64,000 nucleotides of DNA from Flavobacteriaceae bacterium (GTDB lineage Bacteria; Bacteroidota; Bacteroidia; Flavobacteriales; Flavobacteriaceae), in the NCBI GenBank assembly GCA_014075215.1, contig CP046177.1, forward strand, positions 3,720,501 through 3,784,500, read 5' to 3'. This document shows positions 41,771 through 50,517 of this stretch, piece by piece (position 1 is the stretch's first letter; every line of letters starts with the position of its first letter). The translations under genes and the position numbers were made by a program. The notes beneath the pieces are model-generated. The model had not been told where the DNA came from, made no database searches, and worked only from the letters and a program-made list of their open reading frames with translations.

Positions 41771-43582
41771 TTAATTCATTGATACATTTCCAAAAGCTTT
41801 TCTTTCCAATTCAGCCTGAAATTCTTCCATCACCGGTTTTACAGTACTGTCCGGAAGGTCTGCCACCTTGATATACATCAATCCGTCTACTGCATTATTA
41901 AATTTCGGATCTACGTTAAACGCTACCAGTCTGGCATTTTGCTTCACATATTTTTTAATGAGAACAGGTATTCTTAAAGCTCCCGGTTCTATCTCGTCAA
42001 TTAATTTATCAAATTTTTGCATGTCTGCTTTGGTTGCATCAAAAACAAAATCTTTATCCGCATCCTTTAAAGATACTTTATATTCTTTCTTTGGCCGGAT
42101 ATACTGTGCCACATAAGGGTCATAGTAATGAGATTTCATAAATTCAATCATTAATGATTTTGAAAATTCGGAAAACTGATTACTGATACTTACTCCTCCC
42201 ATTAAATACTTGTGATCCGGATATCTCAATGTAACATGTACAATTCCTTTCCACAGCAAGAACAGAGGCATAGGTTTTTGTTGGTATTCGTTAATGATGA
42301 AAGCCCTGCCCATTTCTATGGTATTTTCCATCATGGCATGTAGTTCCGGTTCAAAACGGAATAAGGTATGTATGTAAAAGCCTGTAATGCCGTATTTTTT
42401 ACAAATATTTTTGCCTAACCCCATTCTGTATGCGCCTACTAATTTACTTTCAGATCGATCCCATAAGAATAAATGATGATAATATTTATCAAACCCGTCC
42501 AGATCTAATGCATTGTTAGTTCCTTCTCCGACATCTCTAAAAGTTACTTCTCTTAACCTCCCAATTTCGTGTAAAAGATTAGGAATGTCTTTGGCCTTTG
42601 CAAAAAAGACTTCATAATTCTTACTTTCCAATAATCTGCCATCACTTTTTCTTAATTTATCTACCTCTTTAATAAAGAGGTCTATGTTTTTTTGCGAGGT
42701 TATCTTTTTAGGAGATTTCGGAATCTTTAAATGTTGTTTCAATAATATTTTTTGTGCTGCTTTTTCATAAGGGTTTGCAAGCATGTAGGTTTTTTTCCTT
42801 AAAAAATCACTAAAACAAGGGATATCTTTATATTGGTTTTGGTCTGCTACGGCAATAGGCTTTCCTACCCGCACCTTAATGATTCTATTTTTTTGGGACA
42901 GTAATTCCGAAGGCAATTTTGCTGTTCTCAGCATGTCGCTGATCCTGGCAAATGTATAAAACAACTTACTGTTTTTAGCGTGAAAATAAATAGGAACTAT
43001 TGGGACGTGTGCTTTTTTGATGAGCTTTATAGCTCCTTCTTCCCATGGCTTATCTACGATTAAATTTCCTTCTTTACAGGTAGAAACTTCTCCCGCAGGA
43101 AAAATTCCTAAAGACCCTCCCTGGCTTAAATGTTGCAATGCTGCTTTTATGCCTGCTATGCTGGACTTTGCGTCCTTGTGATTTTCAAAGGGATTTACCG
43201 GCATTACATATGGGTTTAAAGGCTGTACTTTATGTAGTAAGAAATTTGCAATGATCTTAAAATCCGATCGGTATTCTAATAATAATTTTAAGAGTAAAAT
43301 GCCATCTATGCCTCCAAGCGGATGATTTGATACTGTGAGAAAAGCTCCTGTTTTCGGAATACGCTTTAAATCTTCTTCGGGAACTTCAAATGTTATTTGA
43401 AATTCTTCTAATAAAGAATTTAGAAAATGTATCTTTTTTTTTTCTTTATTCCTGTTGTATATTCTGTTACAGGTAGAAATTCTAAGAATCTTTAATAGCA
43501 TCCAACCGAGAAATGTGCCCAAAAACCCGAATTTATCAACTCCTGTCGCTTTAGAGATATCTTTAGATGTAACTAAACCCAT
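41771..43582 (-). CDS. olsF: bifunctional acyltransferase, OlsF-like (lipid biosynthesis)
   Basis: The protein has 603 aa from MGLVTSKDISKATG at 43582. A start at 43738 would translate the MITE at 43637-43755 and is rejected. The N-terminal half is a PlsC-type lysophospholipid acyltransferase with SNHPLGGIDG (HxxxxD) and GIFPAGEVST. The C-terminal half is an OlsB/hemolysin-type acyl-ACP N-acyltransferase (RLREVTFRDVGEGTNNALDLD, GAYRMGLG, LLWKGIVHVTLR). This fusion is the arrangement of OlsF, which makes ornithine lipids in Flavobacteria and other bacteria. Product identity is inferred from domain order. The new MITE probably supplies part of the upstream region. Confidence 0.85.
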   Translation of the reverse strand: MGLVTSKDISKATGVDKFGFLGTFLGWMLLKILRISTCNRIYNRNKEKKKIHFLNSLLEEFQITFEVPEEDLKRIPKTGAFLTVSNHPLGGIDGILLLKLLLEYRSDFKIIANFLLHKVQPLNPYVMPVNPFENHKDAKSSIAGIKAALQHLSQGGSLGIFPAGEVSTCKEGNLIVDKPWEEGAIKLIKKAHVPIVPIYFHAKNSKLFYTFARISDMLRTAKLPSELLSQKNRIIKVRVGKPIAVADQNQYKDIPCFSDFLRKKTYMLANPYEKAAQKILLKQHLKIPKSPKKITSQKNIDLFIKEVDKLRKSDGRLLESKNYEVFFAKAKDIPNLLHEIGRLREVTFRDVGEGTNNALDLDGFDKYYHHLFLWDRSESKLVGAYRMGLGKNICKKYGITGFYIHTLFRFEPELHAMMENTIEMGRAFIINEYQQKPMPLFLLWKGIVHVTLRYPDHKYLMGGVSISNQFSEFSKSLMIEFMKSHYYDPYVAQYIRPKKEYKVSLKDADKDFVFDATKADMQKFDKLIDEIEPGALRIPVLIKKYVKQNARLVAFNVDPKFNNAVDGLMYIKVADLPDSTVKPVMEEFQAELERKAFGNVSMN

Positions 43583-43636
43583 TCGTAAAATTTTGACACA
43601 GGTACAAACATACTTAAAAAAAGGAAATAGTAATGA

Positions 43637-43755
43637 GAGACCTTTGCAAAATAATGATATATTCCATATTAAAATTGATTTGACTTCAAATTTCTTCCCT
43701 CTCGAAAATTTTCTTCGGGCATCGAAATTTTTTGTCAAATCAATTCAAAGGTCTC
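43637..43755. repeat. MITE family 1, copy a (119 bp)
   Basis: The terminal repeats are GAGACCTTTGCAAAA and its partner ending AAAGGTCTC. It lies between olsF and lysC and reads through in frame on the minus strand, which artificially extends the olsF frame. The flanking pentamers AATGA and AAAGA match in 4 of 5 positions; the other copies give perfect 5-bp duplications. Confidence 0.88.
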
Positions 43756-43761
43756 AAAGAT

Positions 43762-45009
43762 TTATTCTTTGATGATAATTTGCATAGTTTCCTTATTAAT
43801 TTGTGTTAACACTGGTGTTCCTCTTTTAAGAATTGTGTTTTTTGACTTTTCGTTAAAATGGCGTATCGTATATAGTGTTAACTGCTTGATAAAATCAATT
43901 TTGTATTGTGATTTTAACACTTCCAAGAAAGTATTAAAATTAGTAAAATGATCCTCAATACAAACTGAGAAGCTAATAGCAGAATTTTGTATTACATTCA
44001 CTTTTAACCGGTGCGCAGCTAATTGTTTAAATATATAACTGATATTACTCTCTACCATAAATGAAAAATCCAAAGAAGAAATAGAAACTAAAATTTGATT
44101 TTTCTTTACAATAAAACAAGGAGTAACAGGGTAAATAGCAGCGCCTTTACTCACTTTTGTTCCTGCTTTTTTATGATCTATAAACGAACGGACATAAAGT
44201 GGAATTTCCAGATTTTCTAACGGTTTTATAGTCTTGGGGTGTATTACGGAAGCCCCGTAGAAAGCCATTTCTATTGCTTCTTCATAAGAAATTTGCTTTA
44301 ATAATGTAGTTTCGGAAAAAACCCTGGGATCTGCATTTAACACGCCTTCAACATCTTTCCATATCGTTACGCTTTCCGCTTTTAGACAATGAGCAAAAAT
44401 ACCTGCCGTAAAATCAGAACCTTCTCTTCCAAGAGTGGTCGTTATATTCACATCATTACTACCGATAAACCCTTGTACAATAGTCAATGCTCCTTTTTTT
44501 ATATGCCGGTTGATATTTTTTTTCGTTTGCTTCCAATCTACCCTTGCTGCTCTAAAATTACTATCCGTTTTAATGAGGTTTCTGGCATCCAGCCAATGGT
44601 TACCCATCTCTGTTTTAGAGAAGTAAGCACTGACTATTTTGGTAGCAATCAATTCTCCAAAACATACCACCTGGTCATAAATAAAATTATAATTCGTGTT
44701 TTTATTTTGAGCAAAGAAAAAGGATAATGTATCTAACAGATTGTTTACTTCATCATATATGGGATCTGATTTTGTAAATAAACCACTCATAATATCGAAG
44801 TGAAAATCCGCAATTTTTTCTATTTCATTTTCCGGGCCATCTCCTTTGATATATGTATGTACCACTTTTTCAAAAGCGTTGGTCATTTTTCCCATAGCGG
44901 AAATAACAACCCATATATTTTTAGCTTTTTCATATTTTAAAATAGCCGCAATATTTTTAATGCTGTCAGCATCTTTAACCGATGCTCCACCGAATTTAAA
45001 AACCTTCAT
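43762..45009 (-). CDS. lysC: aspartate kinase
   Basis: The protein has 415 aa. Amino-acid kinase domain: VFKFGGASVKDADSIKNIA and WVVISAMGKMTNAFE are the Lys- and ATP-binding ends, and TLGREGSDFTAGIFA is the aspartokinase signature. Residues 290-415 hold the ACT-type regulatory part (ILVSISSLDFSFMVE). It phosphorylates aspartate for lysine, threonine and methionine synthesis. The stop lies 6 bases from the MITE, which may have replaced part of its 3' flank. The start overlaps the end of the GNAT gene by one base (45009). Confidence 0.92.
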   Translation of the reverse strand: MKVFKFGGASVKDADSIKNIAAILKYEKAKNIWVVISAMGKMTNAFEKVVHTYIKGDGPENEIEKIADFHFDIMSGLFTKSDPIYDEVNNLLDTLSFFFAQNKNTNYNFIYDQVVCFGELIATKIVSAYFSKTEMGNHWLDARNLIKTDSNFRAARVDWKQTKKNINRHIKKGALTIVQGFIGSNDVNITTTLGREGSDFTAGIFAHCLKAESVTIWKDVEGVLNADPRVFSETTLLKQISYEEAIEMAFYGASVIHPKTIKPLENLEIPLYVRSFIDHKKAGTKVSKGAAIYPVTPCFIVKKNQILVSISSLDFSFMVESNISYIFKQLAAHRLKVNVIQNSAISFSVCIEDHFTNFNTFLEVLKSQYKIDFIKQLTLYTIRHFNEKSKNTILKRGTPVLTQINKETMQIIIKE

Positions 45010-45488
45010 TAGCTTCCTTTAATACATTTTTTCAAATGAGTTTCCTTCATATGCACTACCTGCCATTCTTGCAGAATAGTCGCTCCGGTGCTCTCATAAA
45101 AATCAATGGCATGTGTGTTCCAGTTCAAAACCTCCCACGAAACTCTCTTCACTCCTTTATTTAGGGCATATACTAAAACTGCATTATACAATTTTTTACC
45201 AATTCCCATTCCTCTTTTGTTTTTAGTAACAATCAAATCTTCCAAATGAATTGTTTTTCCAACCCAGGTAGAATATCTCTCATAGAATAATGCCATCCCA
45301 ACAATTTTAGAATCAACTTCCGCTACATATGCTTTAAACTTCGGGTATTCCGAAAATCCGTCTCGTATTAAATCTTCTACCGATAGGCTAACCGCATCAC
45401 TCTCATTTTCAAATACAGCTAATTCTGTAATGAGCGCGTGAACAACTGCCATATCATCTTTTGTCGCAAGCCGAATGATATGATCCAT
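45009..45488 (-). CDS. GNAT-family N-acetyltransferase
   Basis: The protein has 159 aa and a single GNAT fold. IVGMALFYERYSTWVGKTIH forms beta4 and the CoA site is in EDLIVTKNKRGMGIGKKLYN (R/QxxGxG/A). The C-terminal WEVLNWNTHAIDFYESTGA motif is typical of the spermidine/diamine acetyltransferase subgroup. The exact amine substrate cannot be told. It is co-transcribed with lysC, starting upstream of it. It is intact. Confidence 0.88.
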   Translation of the reverse strand: MDHIIRLATKDDMAVVHALITELAVFENESDAVSLSVEDLIRDGFSEYPKFKAYVAEVDSKIVGMALFYERYSTWVGKTIHLEDLIVTKNKRGMGIGKKLYNAVLVYALNKGVKRVSWEVLNWNTHAIDFYESTGATILQEWQVVHMKETHLKKCIKGS

Positions 45489-45501
45489 CTTAACATTTTA
45501 T

Positions 45502-45657
45502 ACCATTTCTCACTTAAATTTACTCACTAAAAATTGCCATTTTTCGCTTATGCTTCAAAATAAAACGAAACCGTAGCGCTGCTATGCTTACCTTTTCTTT
45601 CTTGCCTAATCAAAAATGGCTGTTTTTTAATTTGAGTAAATTTAAGTGAGAAATGGT
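45502..45657. repeat. MITE family 2, copy a (156 bp)
   Basis: The terminal inverted repeats are ACCATTTCTCACTTAAATTT and the reverse AAATTTAAGTGAGAAATGGT. The inside has CGAAACCGTAGCGCTGCTATG-type sequence (45565-45586, core CCGTAGCGCTGCTATG at 45571). A second full copy is at 55417-55575. It has no coding capacity. It lies in the gap between the GNAT gene and IS4 copy 2. Confidence 0.88.
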
Positions 45658-45773
45658 TTTATTTCCAAAAGTACATGAATTTTTTCATTTGAAAATTCAC
45701 AAAAAACAAATGAAAAAAATTTATGGACTAACGAAGTGGTTACTGAAGTGAAACTAAATTTTGTATTTTTTAC

Positions 45774-46868
45774 CTAAGTACATGACAAAAATTTAGTCAG
45801 GTTTATATTGTTTTGATTTACAGGGTTTAACAGCACAGAAGCAATATAATCCAATCCATATTTGAAAATACTTTTAGCCTTTCTATCATGTTTTTTGATC
45901 TTTATAGGGCTTACATGATGCAGGTATATTCCTACTTTATAGCACCATACAAAAGCTATCATCACCAGCAACACTAATTTTTTGATGCGTTCAATATCTT
46001 GTAGGTGTGTATTTTCGATATCAAACCCACTAGATTTCATAGCTTTGAAACACATCTCTATTTGCCATCGTTCTTTGTACTGCTCTAATGCTTTATCAGG
46101 TTCATTGAACGATACAATGATTAAAAAGTCAGGCTTTCCATTTTTGGGATGCAACTTGCATCCTGAAAGGTAGCAAAGCTGTCCATTAACTCGTACAATT
46201 TTAGGATAATAGATAAACTCATTGATTTTATATGCATTGAACAAGTGCGATGCTTTGATAGTCTTGTTCTTATGGGGAAGCTCTACCTTAAAATTGTTAC
46301 GAATACGTATATAGTATTTGATTCCATTTCTGTTCAAGAAGTCCAACCAACGATCCCCTGTAAACTCTCTATCAGCCACAATGGATTTGATAACATCTTT
46401 GCCAAAGAGCCTAATAAAACGATTCACTAGTTCTATACGTTCCCCACTGTTGGAGTTACCGCGCTTATCAAGCATAGTAAACAACAACGGAAAAGCCACC
46501 CCTTTATAGACCACGCCCAACATAAAGATGTTGATATTGGTCTGTCCAAACTTCCGGTTGGTGCTATCAATACTCAAGATCAATCCTCCTTGCTTAGGAA
46601 GTAGATTAAAAATAAGACGTGTAATTAAATCTGCCTCTAATGTATAATAGGCAATAAACCTTTGGATACGTCTCAAAGAAGATTTTGAATCAACAGAGGT
46701 CTCAAAAGCACTGGCTAACTTTTCAAATGTAACGGTCTGCACCTTGCAAAGAGCAATAATGAAATGTGATATGAGTTTGATTCTTGCCAAATTGATCTTG
46801 CCTTGAAAATGAGAGCTTAAAACTGAATTTAATTCACTACTTTTAGTGATAGCATTGGTTTTCTCCAT
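45774..46868 (-). CDS. IS4-family transposase, copy 2
   Basis: The protein has 364 aa. The DDE residues are in LILSIDSTNRKFGQ, IKSIVADREFTG and YKERWQIEMCFKAMK, the last an exact YREK signature. Compared with copy 1 it differs in scattered residues (for example TNRKFGQ against TNWKFGQ) and is otherwise full length. A MITE 94 bases upstream of the start may cut it off from its promoter, so expression could be reduced. Confidence 0.92.
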   Translation of the reverse strand: MEKTNAITKSSELNSVLSSHFQGKINLARIKLISHFIIALCKVQTVTFEKLASAFETSVDSKSSLRRIQRFIAYYTLEADLITRLIFNLLPKQGGLILSIDSTNRKFGQTNINIFMLGVVYKGVAFPLLFTMLDKRGNSNSGERIELVNRFIRLFGKDVIKSIVADREFTGDRWLDFLNRNGIKYYIRIRNNFKVELPHKNKTIKASHLFNAYKINEFIYYPKIVRVNGQLCYLSGCKLHPKNGKPDFLIIVSFNEPDKALEQYKERWQIEMCFKAMKSSGFDIENTHLQDIERIKKLVLLVMIAFVWCYKVGIYLHHVSPIKIKKHDRKAKSIFKYGLDYIASVLLNPVNQNNINLTKFLSCT

Positions 46869-46961
46869 TAGAAAAATGATTGACGTTATTCTTCTAATAT
46901 AATGAAAATCAATGCTTTATTCTAATAATTTAATATTTAATTTATTGATATTCAATGAATG

Positions 46962-47122
46962 AGACCTTTGCAGAATTGATTTGACAAAAAAGTTCGACGC
47001 CCGAAGAAAATTTTCAACCGGAATAACCTGTTGGTTTTGAGGATTTAAAATTTTCGAGGAGGAAGAAATTTGAAGTCAAATCAATTCAAATACGGAATAT
47101 ATCACTATTTTGCAAAGGTCTC
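46962..47122. repeat. MITE family 1, copy b (161 bp), nested in IS4
   Basis: It runs from GAGACCTTTGCAGAATTGAT to TTTTGCAAAGGTCTC. A perfect 5-bp duplication TGAAT flanks it (46957-46961 and 47123-47127). Its position inside IS4 copy 2 shows that the MITE moved after the IS4 did. The short region 47149-47410 beyond the IS4 shows no gene. Confidence 0.95.
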
Positions 47123-47419
47123 TGAATTATATTTTTGTCATGTACTAAAATTTTTTAATCAAAATTTAGTTTTTTACAGAAGAAATATAGGTACTAAGGT
47201 GCAGATTACATAAATAGTTAGTGAAATCGTTGTAGTAACACAAAAAAGTTGGCATATTTGTAGCATATATGATTCTTTATTAATGAGTTCAATGTTCGAT
47301 GAATTAAAAAAAATTAAAGATTGAAAAAATCAAGGACTTAAATATTGGGAATTTAAAAAATGTTCTAATGATTCCTTATCAGGTATCTAAACGGGTATTC
47401 AAATATTCTTTTGGGATAT

Positions 47420-48424
47420 ATGGCAAAAACAAATCAAACATTAGGGGAGTTTATTATCGAAAATCAATCGTCTTTTAAATACACTTCCGGCGAATTATCC
47501 CGGCTTATAAATTCGATTCGACTGGCAGCTAAAGTGGTAAATCATGAAGTTAATAAAGCCGGTTTAGTAGATATTATCGGCACTATAGGAGATAAAAATG
47601 TACAGGGAGAAGATCAGAAAAAATTAGATGTTTATGCCAATGATACGTTTATACAAACACTGAAGAACAGAAATATTGTCTGCGGAATTGCCAGTGAAGA
47701 AGAAGACGATTTTATTGTGATTAACAGTCAAGATGAAAACCATCAAAACAAATACGTGGTTTTGATTGACCCTTTGGACGGTTCTTCTAATATAGATGTA
47801 AATGTTTCCGTTGGAACTATCTTCTCCGTATACAGGAGGGTAACAGTAGTGGGGACTCCTGTTCAATTAGAAGATTTTTTACAAAAAGGGAATAAGCAGG
47901 TTGCTGCCGGTTATATCGTTTACGGAACCTCTACCATGCTTGTATATACTACCGGCCACGGCGTAAACGGATTTACATTAAACCCTGCTATTGGCAGTTA
48001 TTACTTATCGCATCCTGATATGAAATTTCCGGAAGATGGTATTATCTATTCTGTAAATGAAGGTAATTATATTCATTTCCCTCAGGGGATAAAAAATTAT
48101 ATCAAGTACTGCCAGGAAGAAGAGAGCGACAGGCCATATAAAAGTCGGTATATTGGTTCTCTGGTATCTGATTTTCACAGGAATATGATTAAAGGAGGGA
48201 TTTATCTTTATCCTAAAAGTTCTAAAAATTCAAACGGGAAATTACGTTTGTTATATGAATGCAATCCTATGGCATTTTTGGCTGAACAGGCGAACGGAAA
48301 AGCCAGTGACGGTTATACTAGGATTTTGGATATAGAACCTACCGAATTGCACCAGCGTGTACCGTTTATTTGCGGAAGTAGAAATATGGTACAAAAGGTT
48401 GAAGAGTTTATGAAAAACTCATGA
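47420..48424 (+). CDS. fbp: fructose-1,6-bisphosphatase class 1
   Basis: The protein has 334 aa from MAKTNQTLGEF at 47420; an ATG at 47411 would add three residues and cannot be excluded. Class 1 FBPase motifs: VVLIDPLDGSSNIDVNVSVG (metal site, DPLDGSSN), CGIASEEEDDFIVI, and KLRLLYECNPMAFLAEQANG with DGYTRILDIEPTELHQRVPF. It removes the C1 phosphate of fructose 1,6-bisphosphate in gluconeogenesis. It is monocistronic. The 3' end is followed by the mini MITE hairpin at 48454-48489. Confidence 0.97.
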   Translation: MAKTNQTLGEFIIENQSSFKYTSGELSRLINSIRLAAKVVNHEVNKAGLVDIIGTIGDKNVQGEDQKKLDVYANDTFIQTLKNRNIVCGIASEEEDDFIVINSQDENHQNKYVVLIDPLDGSSNIDVNVSVGTIFSVYRRVTVVGTPVQLEDFLQKGNKQVAAGYIVYGTSTMLVYTTGHGVNGFTLNPAIGSYYLSHPDMKFPEDGIIYSVNEGNYIHFPQGIKNYIKYCQEEESDRPYKSRYIGSLVSDFHRNMIKGGIYLYPKSSKNSNGKLRLLYECNPMAFLAEQANGKASDGYTRILDIEPTELHQRVPFICGSRNMVQKVEEFMKNS

Positions 48425-48453
48425 TATAATAATACCTCTAATACTATCAGAGA

Positions 48454-48489
48454 GAGACCTTTTGCCAAATCAATGCTGCAAAAGGTTTC
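48454..48489. repeat. 36-bp mini derivative of MITE family 1 (possible terminator)
   Basis: It keeps only the two ends, GAGACCTTTTGC and GCAAAAGGTTTC, with 12 bases between. A perfect 5-bp duplication AGAGA flanks it (48449-48453 and 48490-48494). This shows it arose by transposition or by internal deletion after insertion. The hairpin after fbp could also end transcription. Confidence 0.8.
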
Positions 48490-48555
48490 AGAGATTTATA
48501 TTGAGTCTAATCAGTTGATATTCTAGGAATATAAAAAATTCGTAATTTATATAAA

Positions 48556-50514
48556 TTAAACTACTCTTAATAATTTTTTATACAATTTCTTTTTGAGACC
48601 TATATAGTTATGGATAAGTTCCAAATCTATTGCTTCCGTTTTTTGCTCCTGAGCTTCTTTTGTCAAATCTTTAATTTTTTTATCAATTAAAACCCTTCTT
48701 AAATTTAAAATGGCATCGGTTACCAGTTTTGACAATATTTCCTCTGCTTCCGTAACAAAAATATTTTTTCGCTCCCAATCGTTTAATACATATTTTTCAT
48801 TATCCATTAAAATTTCGGTGGCCAATGCTGTTATTTCTTTATTCTCATGATTAATAAAATAGTCTGTTGCTATCGTATCATTTTGATTTAATTGATGAAT
48901 AATTTCATAATAGACAGCCTTAAAAAGTTCATTGGTAAATTCAATTTCATCTTCCTGCAGGTTTAGGTATAGCTCTTTGGAAACCTGATTGGTGTAATGC
49001 TCTTTTTCTATATTGATATTCCCTTCTTCATCTTCTGCTTCTATCCAGTTTATAAAATCAGCTTCGTTATTTCCATAGAGCAATAAGATTCTGATAATTT
49101 CTTTTTCCAATATATATAACGAATTGATTTCTTCCGGTTGCTGTGCTGTCGGGGTTTTTACAACCTCAAAAGAAGATGAACTGTCGTAATTCTTGTTCGC
49201 ATTTTCTTTAGCTGTTTTTGAAATGATTTGTGCTAATTCGCTAAAGAGTACCCTTTCTGAAATTTCCATCATTCCGGCACATGCCCTTATGTATATTTCT
49301 CTTTGAATACTGTCGGGAATTTTAGAAATACTCGTTACAATATCCCGTATCAATGCTGCTTTTTTTACAGGATCATGCAGGGCATCTTCCATTAACAGAG
49401 ATACTTTAAAATTGATAAAGTCCTGTGCGGTATCATCCAAATATGATTTTAGTTCGGTATCCGAATGTGATTTTGCAAAACTATCCGGGTCATCTCCGTT
49501 GGGAAAGGTTACTACCTTTACATTCATTCCTTGTTCCAAAATCAAATCTATTCCCCTGACAGATGCTCTTATTCCGGCAGCATCTCCATCAAATAATACC
49601 GTAATATTTTTGGTAAGCCTTCTAATTAACCTTATTTGATCGGAAGTGAGTGCCGTTCCCGAAGAGGCCACCACATTCTCAATGCCGGATTGATGAAATG
49701 ATATTACATCAGTATAACCTTCTACCAGATAGCAGTTGTCTTGTCTGGCGATTTCTTTTTTGGCGTGATAAATTCCGTATAAAATTTTACTCTTATGGTA
49801 AATCTCACTTTCCGGTGAATTTAAATATTTAGCTGCTTTTTTATCATGGGTTAAAATCCTTCCTCCAAAACCGAGAACTCTCCCTGTCATACTGTGAATA
49901 GGAAACAAAACCCGGCCTTTAAAACGATCGAACTGCTTGTTTTCCTTTACAATCGTGAGCCCTGTTTGCTCCAGGTATTTTATATCATACCCTTTTTTGA
50001 GTGCTGCTTTTGTAAATGTGTCCCACTCGTCTAAAGCATATCCCAGTTCAAATTTTGAGATACTGTTTTCTCTAAACCCTCTCTCTTTAAAGTAAGACAG
50101 TCCGACTGCTTTCCCTTTTGTAGAGTTCAATAAGATATTGTGAAAGTATTCTTTCGCAAATTTGGAAACCACAAACATACTCTCTTTTTCATTAAGCTGT
50201 TCTTTTTGTTCATTGGTTTGCTCCGTTTCTTCCACTTCTATATTGTATTTCTTAGCTAAGTATTTGATAGCTTCCGGATACGAATAGTGTTCGTGCTCCA
50301 TTAAAAAAGAAACTGCATTTCCACCTTTTCCCGTACTGAAGTCTTTCCAGATTTGTTTTACGGGAGATACCATAAACGAGGGGGTTTTCTCATCGGTAAA
50401 AGGACTCAATCCCTTAAAATTACTTCCTGCTTTTTTAAGTTGTACAAATTCACCTATGACTTCTTCCACACGAGTAGTTTCGAAAACACGGTCTATGGTA
50501 TTTCTATTAATCAT
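48556..50514 (-). CDS. dnaG: DNA primase with degenerate zinc finger
   Basis: The protein has 652 aa. The N-terminal CHC2-type domain reads GLSPFTDEKTPSFMVSPVKQ and IWKDFSTGKGGNAVSFLMEH. In E. coli these positions hold CPFH and HCFGC; here all four zinc ligands are replaced. The TOPRIM polymerase core is intact (NCYLVEGYTDVISFHQSGI, VASSGTALTSDQIRLI, NITVLFDGDAAGIRASVRGI). The C-terminal part is the helicase-binding region (LEKEIIRILLLYGNNE). It makes RNA primers at the fork. It lies 3 bases from clpX on the same strand, so the two may be co-transcribed. Confidence 0.95.
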   Translation of the reverse strand: MINRNTIDRVFETTRVEEVIGEFVQLKKAGSNFKGLSPFTDEKTPSFMVSPVKQIWKDFSTGKGGNAVSFLMEHEHYSYPEAIKYLAKKYNIEVEETEQTNEQKEQLNEKESMFVVSKFAKEYFHNILLNSTKGKAVGLSYFKERGFRENSISKFELGYALDEWDTFTKAALKKGYDIKYLEQTGLTIVKENKQFDRFKGRVLFPIHSMTGRVLGFGGRILTHDKKAAKYLNSPESEIYHKSKILYGIYHAKKEIARQDNCYLVEGYTDVISFHQSGIENVVASSGTALTSDQIRLIRRLTKNITVLFDGDAAGIRASVRGIDLILEQGMNVKVVTFPNGDDPDSFAKSHSDTELKSYLDDTAQDFINFKVSLLMEDALHDPVKKAALIRDIVTSISKIPDSIQREIYIRACAGMMEISERVLFSELAQIISKTAKENANKNYDSSSSFEVVKTPTAQQPEEINSLYILEKEIIRILLLYGNNEADFINWIEAEDEEGNINIEKEHYTNQVSKELYLNLQEDEIEFTNELFKAVYYEIIHQLNQNDTIATDYFINHENKEITALATEILMDNEKYVLNDWERKNIFVTEAEEILSKLVTDAILNLRRVLIDKKIKDLTKEAQEQKTEAIDLELIHNYIGLKKKLYKKLLRVV

Positions 50515-50517
50515 ACA

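Larger units (their letters stand above)
45774..47148 (-). mobile_element. IS4-family element copy 2, carrying a MITE insertion
   Basis: The terminal repeats match copy 1 (CTAAGTACATGACAAAAA at the left). Without the 161-bp MITE and its 5-bp duplication, the length is 1209 bp, exactly as copy 1. The flanks TATTTTTTAC and AATTTTTTAA agree at 8 of 10 positions and may be a drifted target duplication. The MITE lies between the transposase start and the right terminus, so the gene is unbroken. Confidence 0.92.
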
